Positions 1-9,395 are shown, numbered from the stretch's first letter. The stretch is 64,000 nt of DNA from Bacillota bacterium (GCA_023398575.1 JAEWSC010000057.1:14184-78183); one strand, 5' to 3'. The notes: generated by a model not told the origin, from the letters alone. Translations and numbers: made by a program.

Positions 1-762
1 CGGGGCCATTTTTGTACCATATCGGTGAACAAAGCCAAATTTCCACGCGTTATCAATCAGCAGCCTGCCATCGGGCGAGGCGGAAAGCGGAGCTGTGTCC
101 GGCATAACATTCCACCCGTTCGCCAAGCGTATATCTATTACCCATGGCAGCTGATGCTCGCTGTGCCCCGGCCCCGGCACCTTGGCCGCCGCTTGCTCTG
201 CCGCCTCTAAAAGAGACATGGTTTGCGCGTATTGTTTTAGCGTTTCCAATTGCATATCCAACTGCTGGCCATTGGAACGGCTGCCCTCCCAAACAAGCCA
301 GCCTGCAGCGCCGTTTTCCTTTCCATAGCGGAAGAGCTCAGCGAGCGCATCAATTGTTTCCTCGTTGGCGTTTGGCTTCATGGATCGTACTGCAATTCTG
401 CCCTTCCCCATGGTGGCTATGCTTAATGTATTTGGTGCTGGCATTTTATCCGGCACAGAGTGATCTTCATCAATCAATAGCAGCTTACCTGCCCAAAGTT
501 CATTATCGGCTGGCGTAACAGACTCCAGTGACCACCCCGACGGAAGACCCAGTTGAACCGACTCAGGAAGTGCGACAAATTTCTCTTCGGCTGCAGAATA
601 AGATATGCTATATCCCTGCACGGCCTTTGACTCCATTTGTGCCTGAGGATGCCTGTACATAGCCATAAAAATTGCACCAGCAATAAATATGGCACTCACC
701 AGCAGGATGGCACGGTACGTATGTTGTTTTCTGACAGGCCGGACAGCTCTTATCGGCAGCAT
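1..762 (-). CDS. VanY-family (M15B) D,D-/L,D-carboxypeptidase, C-terminus cut by window edge
   Basis: The reading frame runs from an ATG at 762 to the window edge without a stop, giving 254 codons. An ideal Shine-Dalgarno (AGGAGG) lies 6-7 bases upstream. Residues ~17-37 form one membrane anchor followed by an extracellular domain. Near residues 199-210 the motif PGHSEHQ...VIDI matches the VanY zinc-binding signature SxHxxGxxxD, with His203 and the following Asp as expected ligands; the usual glycine is replaced by proline. Further on, W-x-FGFVHRYG is the conserved substrate-side segment of this family. Known members trim the terminal D-alanine (or the penultimate residue) from peptidoglycan stem peptides outside the membrane. 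The last zinc ligand lies beyond the window. Substrate (D,D versus L,D) cannot be decided. Confidence 0.85.
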   Translation of the reverse strand, partial: MLPIRAVRPVRKQHTYRAILLVSAIFIAGAIFMAMYRHPQAQMESKAVQGYSISYSAAEEKFVALPESVQLGLPSGWSLESVTPADNELWAGKLLLIDEDHSVPDKMPAPNTLSIATMGKGRIAVRSMKPNANEETIDALAELFRYGKENGAAGWLVWEGSRSNGQQLDMQLETLKQYAQTMSLLEAAEQAAAKVPGPGHSEHQLPWVIDIRLANGWNVMPDTAPLSASPDGRLLIDNAWKFGFVHRYGTKMAP

Positions 763-878
763 TCTCTTCCTCCTGTTTCTTAAGCGATGCGCCTAGTATT
801 CTCTATACTCAGGAAAATAATACATGCTTTCACACGAAAAGGCCTTATTTAATGACATAAATGTTTACAGCCATTTCC

Positions 879-907
879 TTGCACGGTGTGTCCTGTTATG
901 GTAAAAT
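879..907 (+). promoter_or_regulatory. Sigma-A-type promoter for the secreted-protein pair
   Basis: TTGCAC at 879-884 and TAAAAT at 902-907 are separated by exactly 17 bases, about 60 bases before the start at 966. Confidence 0.6.
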
Positions 908-965
908 GCATGCATATGAAATCAGGCATGCAAACGATTTTTGCAAGCCGGATGGAGGCACACCC

Positions 966-2516
966 ATGCGTCGGACAAGCCTTTTATGGCTGCTTTCTCT
1001 TCTGCTGTGCATTGTTGCAAGCGTATCTGCACAAGCGGAGACGGCATCCTACAGCTTTACGGATAAAGGGGTCAGAATCTACCTGCCAAGCGAGTGGGAA
1101 GTTCTGACACCAGCGAACCTTGAAGATCAGTCAGCGACAATTCAAAAGATGGGCACGACGAGAGAGGCACTGTCGGCAAATTTTGCCGAAACCGGTACGC
1201 TGCTAGAGACGTTCCTTCCTACCGGCGGGCAGATTCGAGTACAATGCGCCGCCTTACCCACTGGAATTCAACCTGTAGATGCCTTCGCCATGACGCCAGG
1301 GCAAAGAGATGCATTTTTGCAACAAATGGTGCAAGTTGGCGGCTTCGACTCTGGCATCTGGAGCGATAGCAATCCTGAGTTTGCCATTTTTCGCGGAAGT
1401 ACAGCCATTCAAACCTTATCTATCAAGACCATTGCTTATACCACAGTGCGATATGGCATGCTGTTCACCATCTCACAAGAAATCATCGGCAGAGAGCCTA
1501 CGCAAGCAGATGAAGATTCCGTGAGCACCGTCGTATCTTCGCTGTTGTTTCTAGGCGCGCCAGTTGTTCCACAACCAACTGCCGAACCATTCTCTCAGGC
1601 TACCCTGGAGCCCAGTCCGGCGGGCACACCCGTACCGGCTGAAATCAAAGTGCAGCGGGATGAAGTTCCATTAACGCTTGATTATGCACCTTCTGTTACA
1701 AACCTGTCCAGCCTTCAATTAACCGGGCAAACTGAGCCTAATACCCCCATGCGTTATTATGTCAACGGCCAAGGTTACGAGCGGTTCACCGCCGGCGCTG
1801 ATGGACGGTTTACCGTCGATATCAGAAACCTGCCCAAGGATGGAAAAAACCTGGTTGCCATCTACGCCATAGGCGATAAAGGATATGGTGTTGTAGCGTT
1901 TACCGTGTTGCTTGACAAAGCGAAAGTACCCATGGCAGTAACACAGCTTACGCAAGGCATTGAGGGCAACCAAGCCATGGTTACAGGCACCGTTCAACCG
2001 GGGGCTTCGGTTCAGGTGCTGTACCGCAACAAAGCATATGACGCTTCGGTAAAATCAGACGGGAGCTTCTCCTCCCTTGTGGAACTGCCGAAGATGGGCA
2101 ATAATCAGTTTACCGTTCGCGCAGCCTTGGATGGTTATTTACGCAACGATGAGAAGCTGACCATCATCCGCCTGCCCAGCGATGTGGACAAGCAGGAGGC
2201 CTTTCTAAAAGCCGTTAAGAAAGTCGCCTATGAAAAACTTGTGGAAAAATCGGAGAGCTTTTTGAATATCCCCGTTCAATACCAGGGACAAGTGAAGTAC
2301 CTGTCGGGCCTTGGCGGTCAGCCGCTTGCTGTCATCGACACGCAAAGCGGTCAAAACCTTGTGGCCGTTCTGTGTGACAATTTGAGCGGGATTGAGCTTG
2401 ATCAGGATGTATACATGCTATGCACCCTCACCGGCGCGATGCGGGTGGTATCCTTGCCAAGCGGTCCTGCCACATTGCCGGAAGCCCGATTGAACTGGCT
2501 CTTGCCTCAAAAATAG
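966..2516 (+). CDS. Secreted protein with Ig-like repeats, paralogue of the next gene
   Basis: This encodes 516 residues. An upstream in-frame ATG at 861 exists, but the ATG at 966 has a GGAGG 7 bases before it and opens directly into a clean signal peptide (MRRTSLLWLL..., cleavage near SAQA), so 966 is chosen. After the signal come an alpha/beta N-terminal region (~25-210), a Pro/Thr-rich linker (~212-235), two Ig-like segments (~235-330 and ~330-410, with G-x-V-x-P-G-A-x-V repeats), and a C-terminal domain (~440-516). The following gene has the same order of parts and matching local motifs (V-x-I-x-P...-LTP-x-N near the N-terminus). I do not recognise a named family. It is probably exported and acts at the cell surface. 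Confidence 0.8.
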   Translation: MRRTSLLWLLSLLLCIVASVSAQAETASYSFTDKGVRIYLPSEWEVLTPANLEDQSATIQKMGTTREALSANFAETGTLLETFLPTGGQIRVQCAALPTGIQPVDAFAMTPGQRDAFLQQMVQVGGFDSGIWSDSNPEFAIFRGSTAIQTLSIKTIAYTTVRYGMLFTISQEIIGREPTQADEDSVSTVVSSLLFLGAPVVPQPTAEPFSQATLEPSPAGTPVPAEIKVQRDEVPLTLDYAPSVTNLSSLQLTGQTEPNTPMRYYVNGQGYERFTAGADGRFTVDIRNLPKDGKNLVAIYAIGDKGYGVVAFTVLLDKAKVPMAVTQLTQGIEGNQAMVTGTVQPGASVQVLYRNKAYDASVKSDGSFSSLVELPKMGNNQFTVRAALDGYLRNDEKLTIIRLPSDVDKQEAFLKAVKKVAYEKLVEKSESFLNIPVQYQGQVKYLSGLGGQPLAVIDTQSGQNLVAVLCDNLSGIELDQDVYMLCTLTGAMRVVSLPSGPATLPEARLNWLLPQK

Positions 2517-2541
2517 CACTCCAAAGAGGATGGTGTTTCGG

Positions 2542-4110
2542 ATGCGCAAATTTGCTTTTGCCCTGATCGTACTTGGCTTGGTGCTCGTCGTTTCCGTTCC
2601 GGGATTGTGCCAGGGCATCAGCCTCGACACGATATTTGCGTCGGTGGAAATACCCGATTCCTATACCATTCTCACGCCTGAAAATATGGAAACCAGTAGT
2701 GCTTTCCTGCAAGCCAAAGGTATGACAGTTGATGTGATGCTGCAGACATTTGAGGCGGAAGGCATTTTGTTGCAGGCATACGGGAAAAGCGGCGATACAT
2801 GCCTGCAGATTACCGCGCTGGAGGATGTAGATGCGAAAACCTATTTTGACATCGACCAACAAACCCCAACCGTCCGTGCCAAGTACCGCCGTGAGCATTT
2901 GGATGGTGAGGCCTACGAATTGCTGGGCATCTCCTACGATAGTGCCGAATGGCGGAACACAACTGCCTATGGCCGCTTTTTGATGCTCAAGTACGTGCAG
3001 CGCCTGGGCGGGAAAGTCGACCACCGGGGCTTTGCCAGGCGGACTATCCGCAACGGTTATACCATAACCGTAGATTATCAGGTATTTGGCCGCGGCATAA
3101 CGGCAAAGGATAACAACGCGCTTAACGATGTCATGGATACCTGGCGCTTTACAAAAGTATTATCCAAGTCAAATGCCTCAAGCGACAATGATGATTCCGG
3201 AAGCACCGAGACTGCCGTCGGCAGCACAAGCGGAACAACCGAATACACGCAAAAGCCGCCAGAGGAAACCAACGATGCTTTCCTTACAGTCGAAGGCATT
3301 ACCACGCCCGGTGCAGAAATATCCGCTTCCGTATTGCACGCAGCAACCATGAAAACGATTGTTGCCTCAGACACCGCCAGTAAGTCCGGTAAGTTTACCC
3401 TGGATGTGAATCTCCCTCAGGAGGGCGTTTACATCATGGCAGTGACGGTAACAGTAAACGGTAAAGATATCGATTCAACCGTGTTCCCGGAAATCACATA
3501 CAACAAGTCACTGCTGCCTATACGTTTTAATGAAACATTCCCGGAGGAAATCACAAAGAACAAGTTCACCTTTTCCGGCGTGACCGACTCCGCTGTGCAG
3601 ATTGAACTAAAGGTCAATGAGGATATCTACAAGAAAAAATCTAACGCCAAAGGTGAGTTTTCTTTCACGGTGAATACCGCAAAAGAGGGGACGTATACCT
3701 TTGATCTGACCTTCACCAAGAAGGGGCTTGAAGACCAGCATGTTTCTTTCAACTCGCAGAGAACCATCAGCGACAGCGAGGAGCATGCAAAAATACGGGA
3801 AGAAGCCATTAAGCCTGCCCACAGCACCTTGACCAGCAAGATTAAGGGCTATACCGGCCGCATTATGGGCTATAGCGCCTATGTGAAAGAGATTCAAAAG
3901 TCCGGCGACGCATGGATCGTGTTTATGGCGTTTCGGCAAACCAAGTCCGGCTATCGGGATATTATCGTAGTGACCGCCAAAGATGAGCCTTCTCTCATGG
4001 TAGATACGCAGGTGAAGATGTATGGCCAATGCACCGGCATGTATCAGGTGCAGGATGATAACGGGATTACAGAGTACCCCGCCTTTGATCTTTTGTTCTG
4101 GGACAACTGA
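2542..4110 (+). CDS. Secreted Ig-like-repeat protein, tandem paralogue
   Basis: This encodes 522 residues. The ATG at 2530 overlaps the AGAGG ribosome-binding site, so the ATG at 2542 (MRKFAFALIV...) is preferred; it begins the signal peptide, cleaved near GLCQG. The architecture parallels the upstream gene: N-terminal domain (~25-205), a Ser/Thr/Gly-rich acidic linker (~210-240), two Ig-like domains (~245-330, ~335-420) and a C-terminal beta-rich domain (~430-522) with an OB-fold-like V-D-T-x-V-K-M-Y-G-x-C pattern. The two genes are 25 bases apart and co-directional, so probably one operon ending at the hairpin at 4121. Function is unknown. Duplication followed by divergence is the simplest explanation. 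Confidence 0.8.
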   Translation: MRKFAFALIVLGLVLVVSVPGLCQGISLDTIFASVEIPDSYTILTPENMETSSAFLQAKGMTVDVMLQTFEAEGILLQAYGKSGDTCLQITALEDVDAKTYFDIDQQTPTVRAKYRREHLDGEAYELLGISYDSAEWRNTTAYGRFLMLKYVQRLGGKVDHRGFARRTIRNGYTITVDYQVFGRGITAKDNNALNDVMDTWRFTKVLSKSNASSDNDDSGSTETAVGSTSGTTEYTQKPPEETNDAFLTVEGITTPGAEISASVLHAATMKTIVASDTASKSGKFTLDVNLPQEGVYIMAVTVTVNGKDIDSTVFPEITYNKSLLPIRFNETFPEEITKNKFTFSGVTDSAVQIELKVNEDIYKKKSNAKGEFSFTVNTAKEGTYTFDLTFTKKGLEDQHVSFNSQRTISDSEEHAKIREEAIKPAHSTLTSKIKGYTGRIMGYSAYVKEIQKSGDAWIVFMAFRQTKSGYRDIIVVTAKDEPSLMVDTQVKMYGQCTGMYQVQDDNGITEYPAFDLLFWDN

Positions 4111-4120
4111 TTATGATATT

Positions 4121-4162
4121 CAAAAGGCCCAAGCACTTCATCAAAGTCGCTTGGGCCTTTTG
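4121..4162. terminator. Bidirectional Rho-independent terminator
   Basis: A 14-bp perfect stem (4121-4134 with 4149-4162, CAAAAGGCCCAAGC) has A/T tracts on both sides. It lies between the convergent genes ending at 4110 and 4176. Confidence 0.9.
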
Positions 4163-4175
4163 TTTGCATTCATCT

Positions 4176-4949
4176 TCATATTGATGATACTGCCGTATCC
4201 TTTGCAGCGGACTTTAATTTCCGACGGCGAATCATCTCCCAAGGCATATACAGCAGCAGCCAGAAAGCAAACACCGTGCCTAATAGAAGCGCAATATATC
4301 CCGGCCACCCCGCCCATGCGTCGAACACAGCGATAGGCGTATCCTGCGGGGCATAGTGAACAAACATATAGTTGCTGTTAAGCACAAGATTCAGCGGAAA
4401 GCACACCGCCGTCAGTCCAAGCAGCGCCGCAAGATTTAACGGCAGCATGCGAAGGCTGGGCCGAAAACCTTCGCCGGCAACAAGCATAAGAGGCACCAGC
4501 ACCAATAGCGCGTGAATCGCAATGCTCTCCAGATACTGTATGTTGAAAAAGGGATAGCCGCTTGGTTCCGGCGTCACAAGCGCCATCAGCGCCCCGGGCA
4601 TCCCCGCGGCATACGCAAACTCCTTGAAAAATCGCTTGTCCGTAAATACAGCCAGTGCCTCGACTAAAATCATCACACCACACAGGTGCAGCGGCAAGTG
4701 CCTGGACAATTCATAATGGCCAACAGCCAGCAGCCAGACCGTGCGCAACAGTTCCAAAGATATGATCGTCCATGCAGTTGCCCGGAGCATTTTCCTTCTC
4801 GCAGCTGCATCCCTTTTGCGATATATTGCAACAGCCAGCACAATCAAAAGCAGCGTAACAAACAGCCATGCAAGATGCCCTGTGGTGAAATTTTTCAGCG
4901 CGTACCCTTGTGGAATATCCGCATCGTATGTAAAAAAATACTGAAACAT
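4176..4949 (-). CDS. YwaF/TIGR02206-family integral membrane protein
   Basis: This encodes 257 residues with about seven hydrophobic segments. An in-frame ATG lies 33 bases upstream (4982) but has no ribosome-binding site; the ATG at 4949 is preceded by GGCAGGGGA and is preferred. The sequence shows the family pattern of an N-terminal FTTGHLAWLF segment, a conserved LPLHLCG in the middle, and NSNYMFV near residue 205. Members occur widely in Bacillota and have no established biochemical role. The gene stands alone between two terminators. Confidence 0.75.
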   Translation of the reverse strand: MFQYFFTYDADIPQGYALKNFTTGHLAWLFVTLLLIVLAVAIYRKRDAAARRKMLRATAWTIISLELLRTVWLLAVGHYELSRHLPLHLCGVMILVEALAVFTDKRFFKEFAYAAGMPGALMALVTPEPSGYPFFNIQYLESIAIHALLVLVPLMLVAGEGFRPSLRMLPLNLAALLGLTAVCFPLNLVLNSNYMFVHYAPQDTPIAVFDAWAGWPGYIALLLGTVFAFWLLLYMPWEMIRRRKLKSAAKDTAVSSI

Positions 4950-5174
4950 TGTATCCCCTGCCATCTTACGCAATAATTTCATATCAATGTGGGCTTATTG
5001 TACAACAGCCAATGATAGTACGCAAGGTATTTTTCCTGCTTATATACAAGGTGTTCTGCATGTTAAATGCTGATACTCAGACACTTCTAATGACATTTTA
5101 AACAGATGCCATTGCATGCATTTTCAACCGGTGTTATGATTCCACCGTAGTATCAAGGTCGAAGGAGGCTTTTT

Positions 5175-5387
5175 ATGGACCATCAAATCAACTATACCTG
5201 CACAAAGTGTGGCAACAGCCAATATGAATCAGACCAGTTTCAGGCAACCGGTGGCAACTTTGCCAAGCTGTTTGATGTGCAGAACAAGAAATTCATTACC
5301 ATTTCCTGCACACGGTGCGGCTACACAGAACTGTACAAAGCACAGACAGAAGATGGCATGAACATACTGGATTTTTTGATGAGGTAA
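5175..5387 (+). CDS. Small zinc-ribbon protein (PF09855-like)
   Basis: This 70-residue protein has two CxxC knuckles, CTKCG near residue 10 and CTRCGYTE near residue 46, and the family signature TGG-x-F-x-K-x-FDVQNKKF between them. A GAAGGAGG ribosome-binding site precedes the ATG. The length is typical of this conserved Bacillota family of putative nucleic-acid-binding zinc ribbons. No function is established. It is monocistronic, ending at the hairpin at 5402. Confidence 0.85.
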   Translation: MDHQINYTCTKCGNSQYESDQFQATGGNFAKLFDVQNKKFITISCTRCGYTELYKAQTEDGMNILDFLMR

Positions 5388-5401
5388 GCATCGCTATAGT
5401 A

Positions 5402-5438
5402 AAAACAAGCCGGTCTTATGACAATGCCGGCTTGTTTT
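5402..5438. terminator. Bidirectional terminator after zinc ribbon and livF
   Basis: A 12-bp stem AAAACAAGCCGG (5402-5413) pairs with 5427-5438. The A/T-rich flanks let it serve both convergent transcripts. Confidence 0.85.
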
Positions 5439-5451
5439 CATTATACAGCTT

Positions 5452-6165
5452 TTATCCAAGATAGGCTTCACGCACCGTATCGTTTCTTAACAATTCCTTA
5501 CCTGTTCCCGTCAAGGTGATGGCACCTGTCTGAAGCACATACCCGCGGTGAGATACCTTCAGTGCCTTTTTGGCGTTTTGCTCCACCAGCAATATGGTAA
5601 TGCCCGTCTTGTTAAGCTGGATAATGGATTCAAAGATCACATCCACCAGCATAGGCGCAAGCCCCATGGAGGGTTCGTCCATTAACAGCATGTTCGGTTC
5701 GCTCATCAGCGCCCGGCCGATGGCAAGCATCTGCTGTTCGCCGCCTGAAAGCGTGCCGCCCCGCTGCTTATAACGCTCCCGCAGCCTTGGAAACAGTGTA
5801 TACACCCGCTCAAAATTGGCAGCGTTCTTCTTGGCATCCTTAATCCTAAACGCGCCCATTTGCAGATTTTCTTCCACTGTCAGGGCTGGGAAAATTTTTC
5901 TCCCTTCCGGTACGTGGGCGATACCCAGGGCTACTACCTCATGGGCGGGAATTTTGCTGATCACCTTTCCATCATAGGTAACCTGGCCAACAGCAGGTGA
6001 AAGCTGTGAGGAGATGGTGCGCAGCGTGGTGGATTTTCCCGCGCCGTTGCTGCCGATAAGCGTTACGATTTCCCCTTTTTTCACTTCGAATGAAATCCCA
6101 TGCAGCGCATGAATCTTTCCATAATAGGTATTCACATTTTCAAGTGACAAAAGCGCTTCGCTCAT
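5452..6165 (-). CDS. livF: Branched-chain amino-acid ABC transporter ATPase LivF
   Basis: This encodes 237 residues, the usual LivF length. It has Walker A GSNGAGKST (residues ~38-46), signature TLSGGEQQM (~137), Walker B LLMDEPS (~160) and the switch histidine replaced by the LivF-typical VEQN segment. It is the last gene of the liv operon and overlaps livG by 4 bases (ATGA). With LivG it powers uptake of leucine, isoleucine and valine, or related amphipathic amino acids, through LivH and LivM. Confidence 0.93.
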   Translation of the reverse strand: MSEALLSLENVNTYYGKIHALHGISFEVKKGEIVTLIGSNGAGKSTTLRTISSQLSPAVGQVTYDGKVISKIPAHEVVALGIAHVPEGRKIFPALTVEENLQMGAFRIKDAKKNAANFERVYTLFPRLRERYKQRGGTLSGGEQQMLAIGRALMSEPNMLLMDEPSMGLAPMLVDVIFESIIQLNKTGITILLVEQNAKKALKVSHRGYVLQTGAITLTGTGKELLRNDTVREAYLG

Positions 6166-6968
6166 GACAGCACCTCCATGACAGGATCATCTTCATCCTC
6201 ATCTTCGTCCTCAACACCAAGATAGGCTTTAATGACCTTTTCATTATTACGAATCTCATCCGGCGTGCCGTCGGCAATTTTTTCGCCGTAATTGAGTACT
6301 GTGATCTTGTCGGAAAGGCCCATAACCAGCTTCATATCGTGCTCAATCAGCAAAATGGTGGTATTCATCTCGGAACGCAGGCGGAGAATGAACTCCTTCA
6401 TCTCTTCTGTTTCTTTGGGATTTAAACCTGCCGCCGGCTCATCCAGCAAGAGCAGCTTCGGCTCCAAAGCCAGCGCTCTTGCAATCTCCAGCCTCCTCTG
6501 CTGTCCATAAGCGAGATTCTTGGCCAGTTCCCCCTCCTTGCCGGATAGGCCCACATAGTCTAGAAGAGAAATGACCTTGTCATACGCCTCCTGCTCTTCC
6601 CTGCGCATCTTGGGCAAGCGGAAGATGATGTCGGCGATATTGGCTTTCATTTGCAGATACCGGCCCACCAAAATGTTTTCTGCCACCAGCATATTTTGAA
6701 AAAGGCGAATGTTTTGAAAGGTTCTTGCAATCTTGAAGGAGGCTACCTTCTCCGGCGTGAGCTTTACAAGACTATGTCCATCGAATGTGATGGTGCCGCT
6801 GTCTACGGGATAATAACCGCTGATCATGTTGAAGAACGTGGTTTTTCCCGCGCCATTGGGGCCGATAACACTTACGATTTGGTGCTCCTCCATGGAAAAA
6901 TCCACATGATTGATGGCTGTCAGCCCGCCAAAGGTCTTTGTAAGGCCCTTTACTTCCAGCAAAGGCAT
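6162..6968 (-). CDS. livG: Branched-chain amino-acid ABC transporter ATPase LivG
   Basis: This encodes 268 residues, with Walker A GPNGAGKTT (~37-45), a long helical insert typical of LivG (RTFQNIRLF then ~90-140), a Q-loop/signature region LAYGQQRRLEIARAL, Walker B LLLLDEPAAGLNP and switch IEHDM. It ends in an unusual acidic tail, GVEDEDEDEDD-x-x, not seen in typical LivG. The start is one base beyond the livM stop, with an AGGGAGG ribosome-binding site. It partners LivF. Confidence 0.93.
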   Translation of the reverse strand: MPLLEVKGLTKTFGGLTAINHVDFSMEEHQIVSVIGPNGAGKTTFFNMISGYYPVDSGTITFDGHSLVKLTPEKVASFKIARTFQNIRLFQNMLVAENILVGRYLQMKANIADIIFRLPKMRREEQEAYDKVISLLDYVGLSGKEGELAKNLAYGQQRRLEIARALALEPKLLLLDEPAAGLNPKETEEMKEFILRLRSEMNTTILLIEHDMKLVMGLSDKITVLNYGEKIADGTPDEIRNNEKVIKAYLGVEDEDEDEDDPVMEVLS

Positions 6969-6969
6969 T

Positions 6970-8286
6970 TCATTGGCCTCCCTTCTGCACGAAAGCAGCG
7001 CCGCTTTCGTCGACCGGTCTGACCTTTATACCCAATTTGGCCTTGATTTTCAGCATGCGTTTTTCAGGAACCAGACCATTGGGACGGAATATGCACATGA
7101 GCACCAGTATCAAACCGAAGATCAGACGTTCGTACTTGGCAGGGTTCAGCCAGGCCGGAAGGTTTAAAACCCCGGCCGTCGTCAAGGATGTCAGCCATTC
7201 CGACACATCCTTGAGAATTTGCAATTGCAGCACAATCACAGCCAATGCGCCAATAATAACGCCCTTCATGCTTCCTGTTCCGCCAAGTATGACCATGGCC
7301 AGAATGACAATGGACTCCATAAAGGTAAAGCTGGTCGGGTCTACATAGCTTTGCATGGCCGCAAACACCACACCCATCATGCCGGCCAGGCCAGCAGCAA
7401 TGGAAAAGGACAACAGCTTCATGCGCACTACCGGCACGCCCATGGTACGGGCAACCAGTTCATCCTCCCGGATAGCGACCCACGCCCTGCCAATGCGTGA
7501 GTTTTGAATATTTTTGACCACAATCACGGTCAAAACAAATAGCACCAGCACCACGCCATAGTAGTGCACGGGACGGTTCAGCGGTATGCTAAAGAGCATG
7601 GGCGGTTGTATAGGCGTTATGCCCATGGGGCCATTGGTAATATTGATGGGTTTGGACAAGTTGTTGAACAAAAGTCGGATGATTTCCGCAAAGCCCAGTG
7701 TCACCACAGCCAGATAGTCACCTTTCAAACGCAGTACCGGCAACCCCAGCAAAAAGCCTACAAATCCCGCTACCACCAGCGCAATCAGTAGGAACAACCA
7801 GAACCAGTTGCCCGATATGGGAAATGTGCCAAAGGGCATGAAATTGGCTGCCTGCCGGGAGGCAAAGATTGCGTACGTATAAGCACCTACCGCATAAAAG
7901 GCGGCATAACCCAAATTTAATAGCCCTGTGTAACCAACCACGATGTTCAGGCCCATAGAGAGTATGGCATAGATGCCAATCATCGTGGCCACCCGGGAAA
8001 ACGTACCCGATGCGGTGCCAACGATGGGCATGACAACAACCAGGTCAATGGCCACCAGAAAAATCCTTAGCCAAATGGGAAGCTTGATCTTTTGTATAAG
8101 AAGCAGGGAGGCAAGAAAGAGTATAAACGCGATGCTGTTGCCGGTATGCAGCAGCAGCCAAATGGGCGCTGCAAGGATGAACAACGCCTGCAAGGCAAAA
8201 ACCACACGCTCTCTGGGCGTAAGGCTGCCGAACTGAAAATCACCCTTAGCCGGCTTGAGGCTACCAATCAATCCTGTCAAAGCCAT
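6970..8286 (-). CDS. livM: Branched-chain amino-acid ABC transporter permease LivM
   Basis: The ATG at 8286, preceded by GGAGAGAAGG and one base after the livH stop, gives 438 residues; an upstream alternative would overlap livH and is rejected. It is a polytopic membrane protein with roughly ten hydrophobic segments. Family motifs include NIVVGYTGLLNLGYAAFYAVGA (residues ~110-130) and the EAA-like loop after LAGMMGV. The N-terminal ~90 residues are longer than in many short LivM proteins but resemble the longer enterobacterial type. It forms the transmembrane channel with LivH. Confidence 0.92.
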   Translation of the reverse strand: MALTGLIGSLKPAKGDFQFGSLTPRERVVFALQALFILAAPIWLLLHTGNSIAFILFLASLLLIQKIKLPIWLRIFLVAIDLVVVMPIVGTASGTFSRVATMIGIYAILSMGLNIVVGYTGLLNLGYAAFYAVGAYTYAIFASRQAANFMPFGTFPISGNWFWLFLLIALVVAGFVGFLLGLPVLRLKGDYLAVVTLGFAEIIRLLFNNLSKPINITNGPMGITPIQPPMLFSIPLNRPVHYYGVVLVLFVLTVIVVKNIQNSRIGRAWVAIREDELVARTMGVPVVRMKLLSFSIAAGLAGMMGVVFAAMQSYVDPTSFTFMESIVILAMVILGGTGSMKGVIIGALAVIVLQLQILKDVSEWLTSLTTAGVLNLPAWLNPAKYERLIFGLILVLMCIFRPNGLVPEKRMLKIKAKLGIKVRPVDESGAAFVQKGGQ

Positions 8287-8287
8287 G

Positions 8288-9256
8288 TTACACCTTCTCT
8301 CCCACAGGCTTGCCAAGCAGACCACTGGGCTTGAAAATCAATATCAGAATCAGAATGGCAAAGGCCAGCACATCCTTATATTCAGACCCAAACACACCGC
8401 CGGTCAGCGCGCCAAGGAAGGCCGCACCAAAAATTTCAATCAAGCCAAGGAGCACGCCGCCCAGCATTGCACCGGGAATCTTACCGATGCCGCCGAAAAC
8501 CGCAGCGGTAAAAGCCTTCATGCCCAATATAAAGCCTGAATATGGCGATATGGAGCCATACTGTATGGAAAACAGCGTGCCGGCCGCACCGCCCATGCTG
8601 GCGCCAATCAAGAAGGTCAGGGAGATGACCTTGTCAACATTGATACCCATCAACCGCGCCGTTTCCCGGTCCTGGGCCACGGCGCGCATGGCCTTGCCCC
8701 ATTTGTTTTTGCTGACAAACAGGTGCAAAACAATCATGATGATCAGGCACAGCCCAACAATATACAACGTTTTTTCAGGGATCACCATGGTTTCGGTGAT
8801 CTGAATGCGGTTGGTAAACAGCGTGGGTGCGTTCAAATAGTACTTGCCGTTCTTAGCCTCCTCCACCATACGCACCGTATCCTGCAGAATGAAGGATACG
8901 CCAATAGCGGAAATGAAAGGCACTAGCTTTGGTGCGCCGCGCACAGGCTTATAGGCAATCCGGTCTACCGCCACACCCAGCGAGCCGCTGAAAATCATTG
9001 CCACCAGCATAGCGATCAAGAGTGCCAAAGTCGGGGACATGGTGGAGAGAATGCCAAGGGACTTGAGAAGTAGCAGCACTTCCGTACCCACAAATGCCCC
9101 AAACATGAACAGCTCGCTGTGGGCAAAATTGATGAACTCCAGTATGCCATACACCATGGTGTATCCCAGCGCGACAATAGCGTAGACAAAACCCAGTGCC
9201 AACCCGTCGGACAAAAGCTGGGGGATAATCTTTACCAGCATTTGCAATTGGTCCAC
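8288..9256 (-). CDS. livH: Branched-chain amino-acid ABC transporter permease LivH
   Basis: This encodes 322 residues from a GTG start at 9256 with GGGGGTCGG upstream; an ATG six codons later is possible. It is polytopic, with the family motifs LGYTMVYGILEFINFAH near residue 30 and the C-terminal cytoplasmic loop G-x-I-G-K-I-P-G-A-M-L-G. It pairs with LivM and follows the binding-protein gene after a 140-base gap holding a strong stem-loop. Confidence 0.92.
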   Translation of the reverse strand: MDQLQMLVKIIPQLLSDGLALGFVYAIVALGYTMVYGILEFINFAHSELFMFGAFVGTEVLLLLKSLGILSTMSPTLALLIAMLVAMIFSGSLGVAVDRIAYKPVRGAPKLVPFISAIGVSFILQDTVRMVEEAKNGKYYLNAPTLFTNRIQITETMVIPEKTLYIVGLCLIIMIVLHLFVSKNKWGKAMRAVAQDRETARLMGINVDKVISLTFLIGASMGGAAGTLFSIQYGSISPYSGFILGMKAFTAAVFGGIGKIPGAMLGGVLLGLIEIFGAAFLGALTGGVFGSEYKDVLAFAILILILIFKPSGLLGKPVGEKV

Positions 9257-9280
9257 GATCCACCGACCCCCTACTGCCAG

Positions 9281-9356
9281 TTGCAGGAAAAGAGCTTCGC
9301 CCGTCTATCCATTCCTTATTAGAATGGATAGAGCGGGTATGGCCCTTCTCCTGCAA
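9281..9356 (-). promoter_or_regulatory. Intercistronic stem-loop between livK and livH
   Basis: Two nested stems are seen: an outer TTGCAGGA/TCCTGCAA (9281-9288 with 9349-9356) and an inner CTATCCATTC/GAATGGATAG with GC-rich base (9301-9314 with 9322-9336). No T-tract follows on the minus strand, so a processing or stability element that keeps the binding-protein mRNA more abundant than the permease mRNA is more likely than a terminator. Confidence 0.6.
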
Positions 9357-9395
9357 GCGGCGTATATGTTTGTTACCCAGGCAGCGTCGGCTGCT

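Noticed and set aside
861..965. Start at 861 for the first secreted protein
   Set aside because: It would place a hydrophilic extension before the signal peptide and overlap the promoter at 879-907.
2428..3024. Long antisense frames opposite the secreted-protein genes and elsewhere
   Set aside because: They have no ribosome-binding sites or recognisable domains and lie entirely opposite well supported genes.
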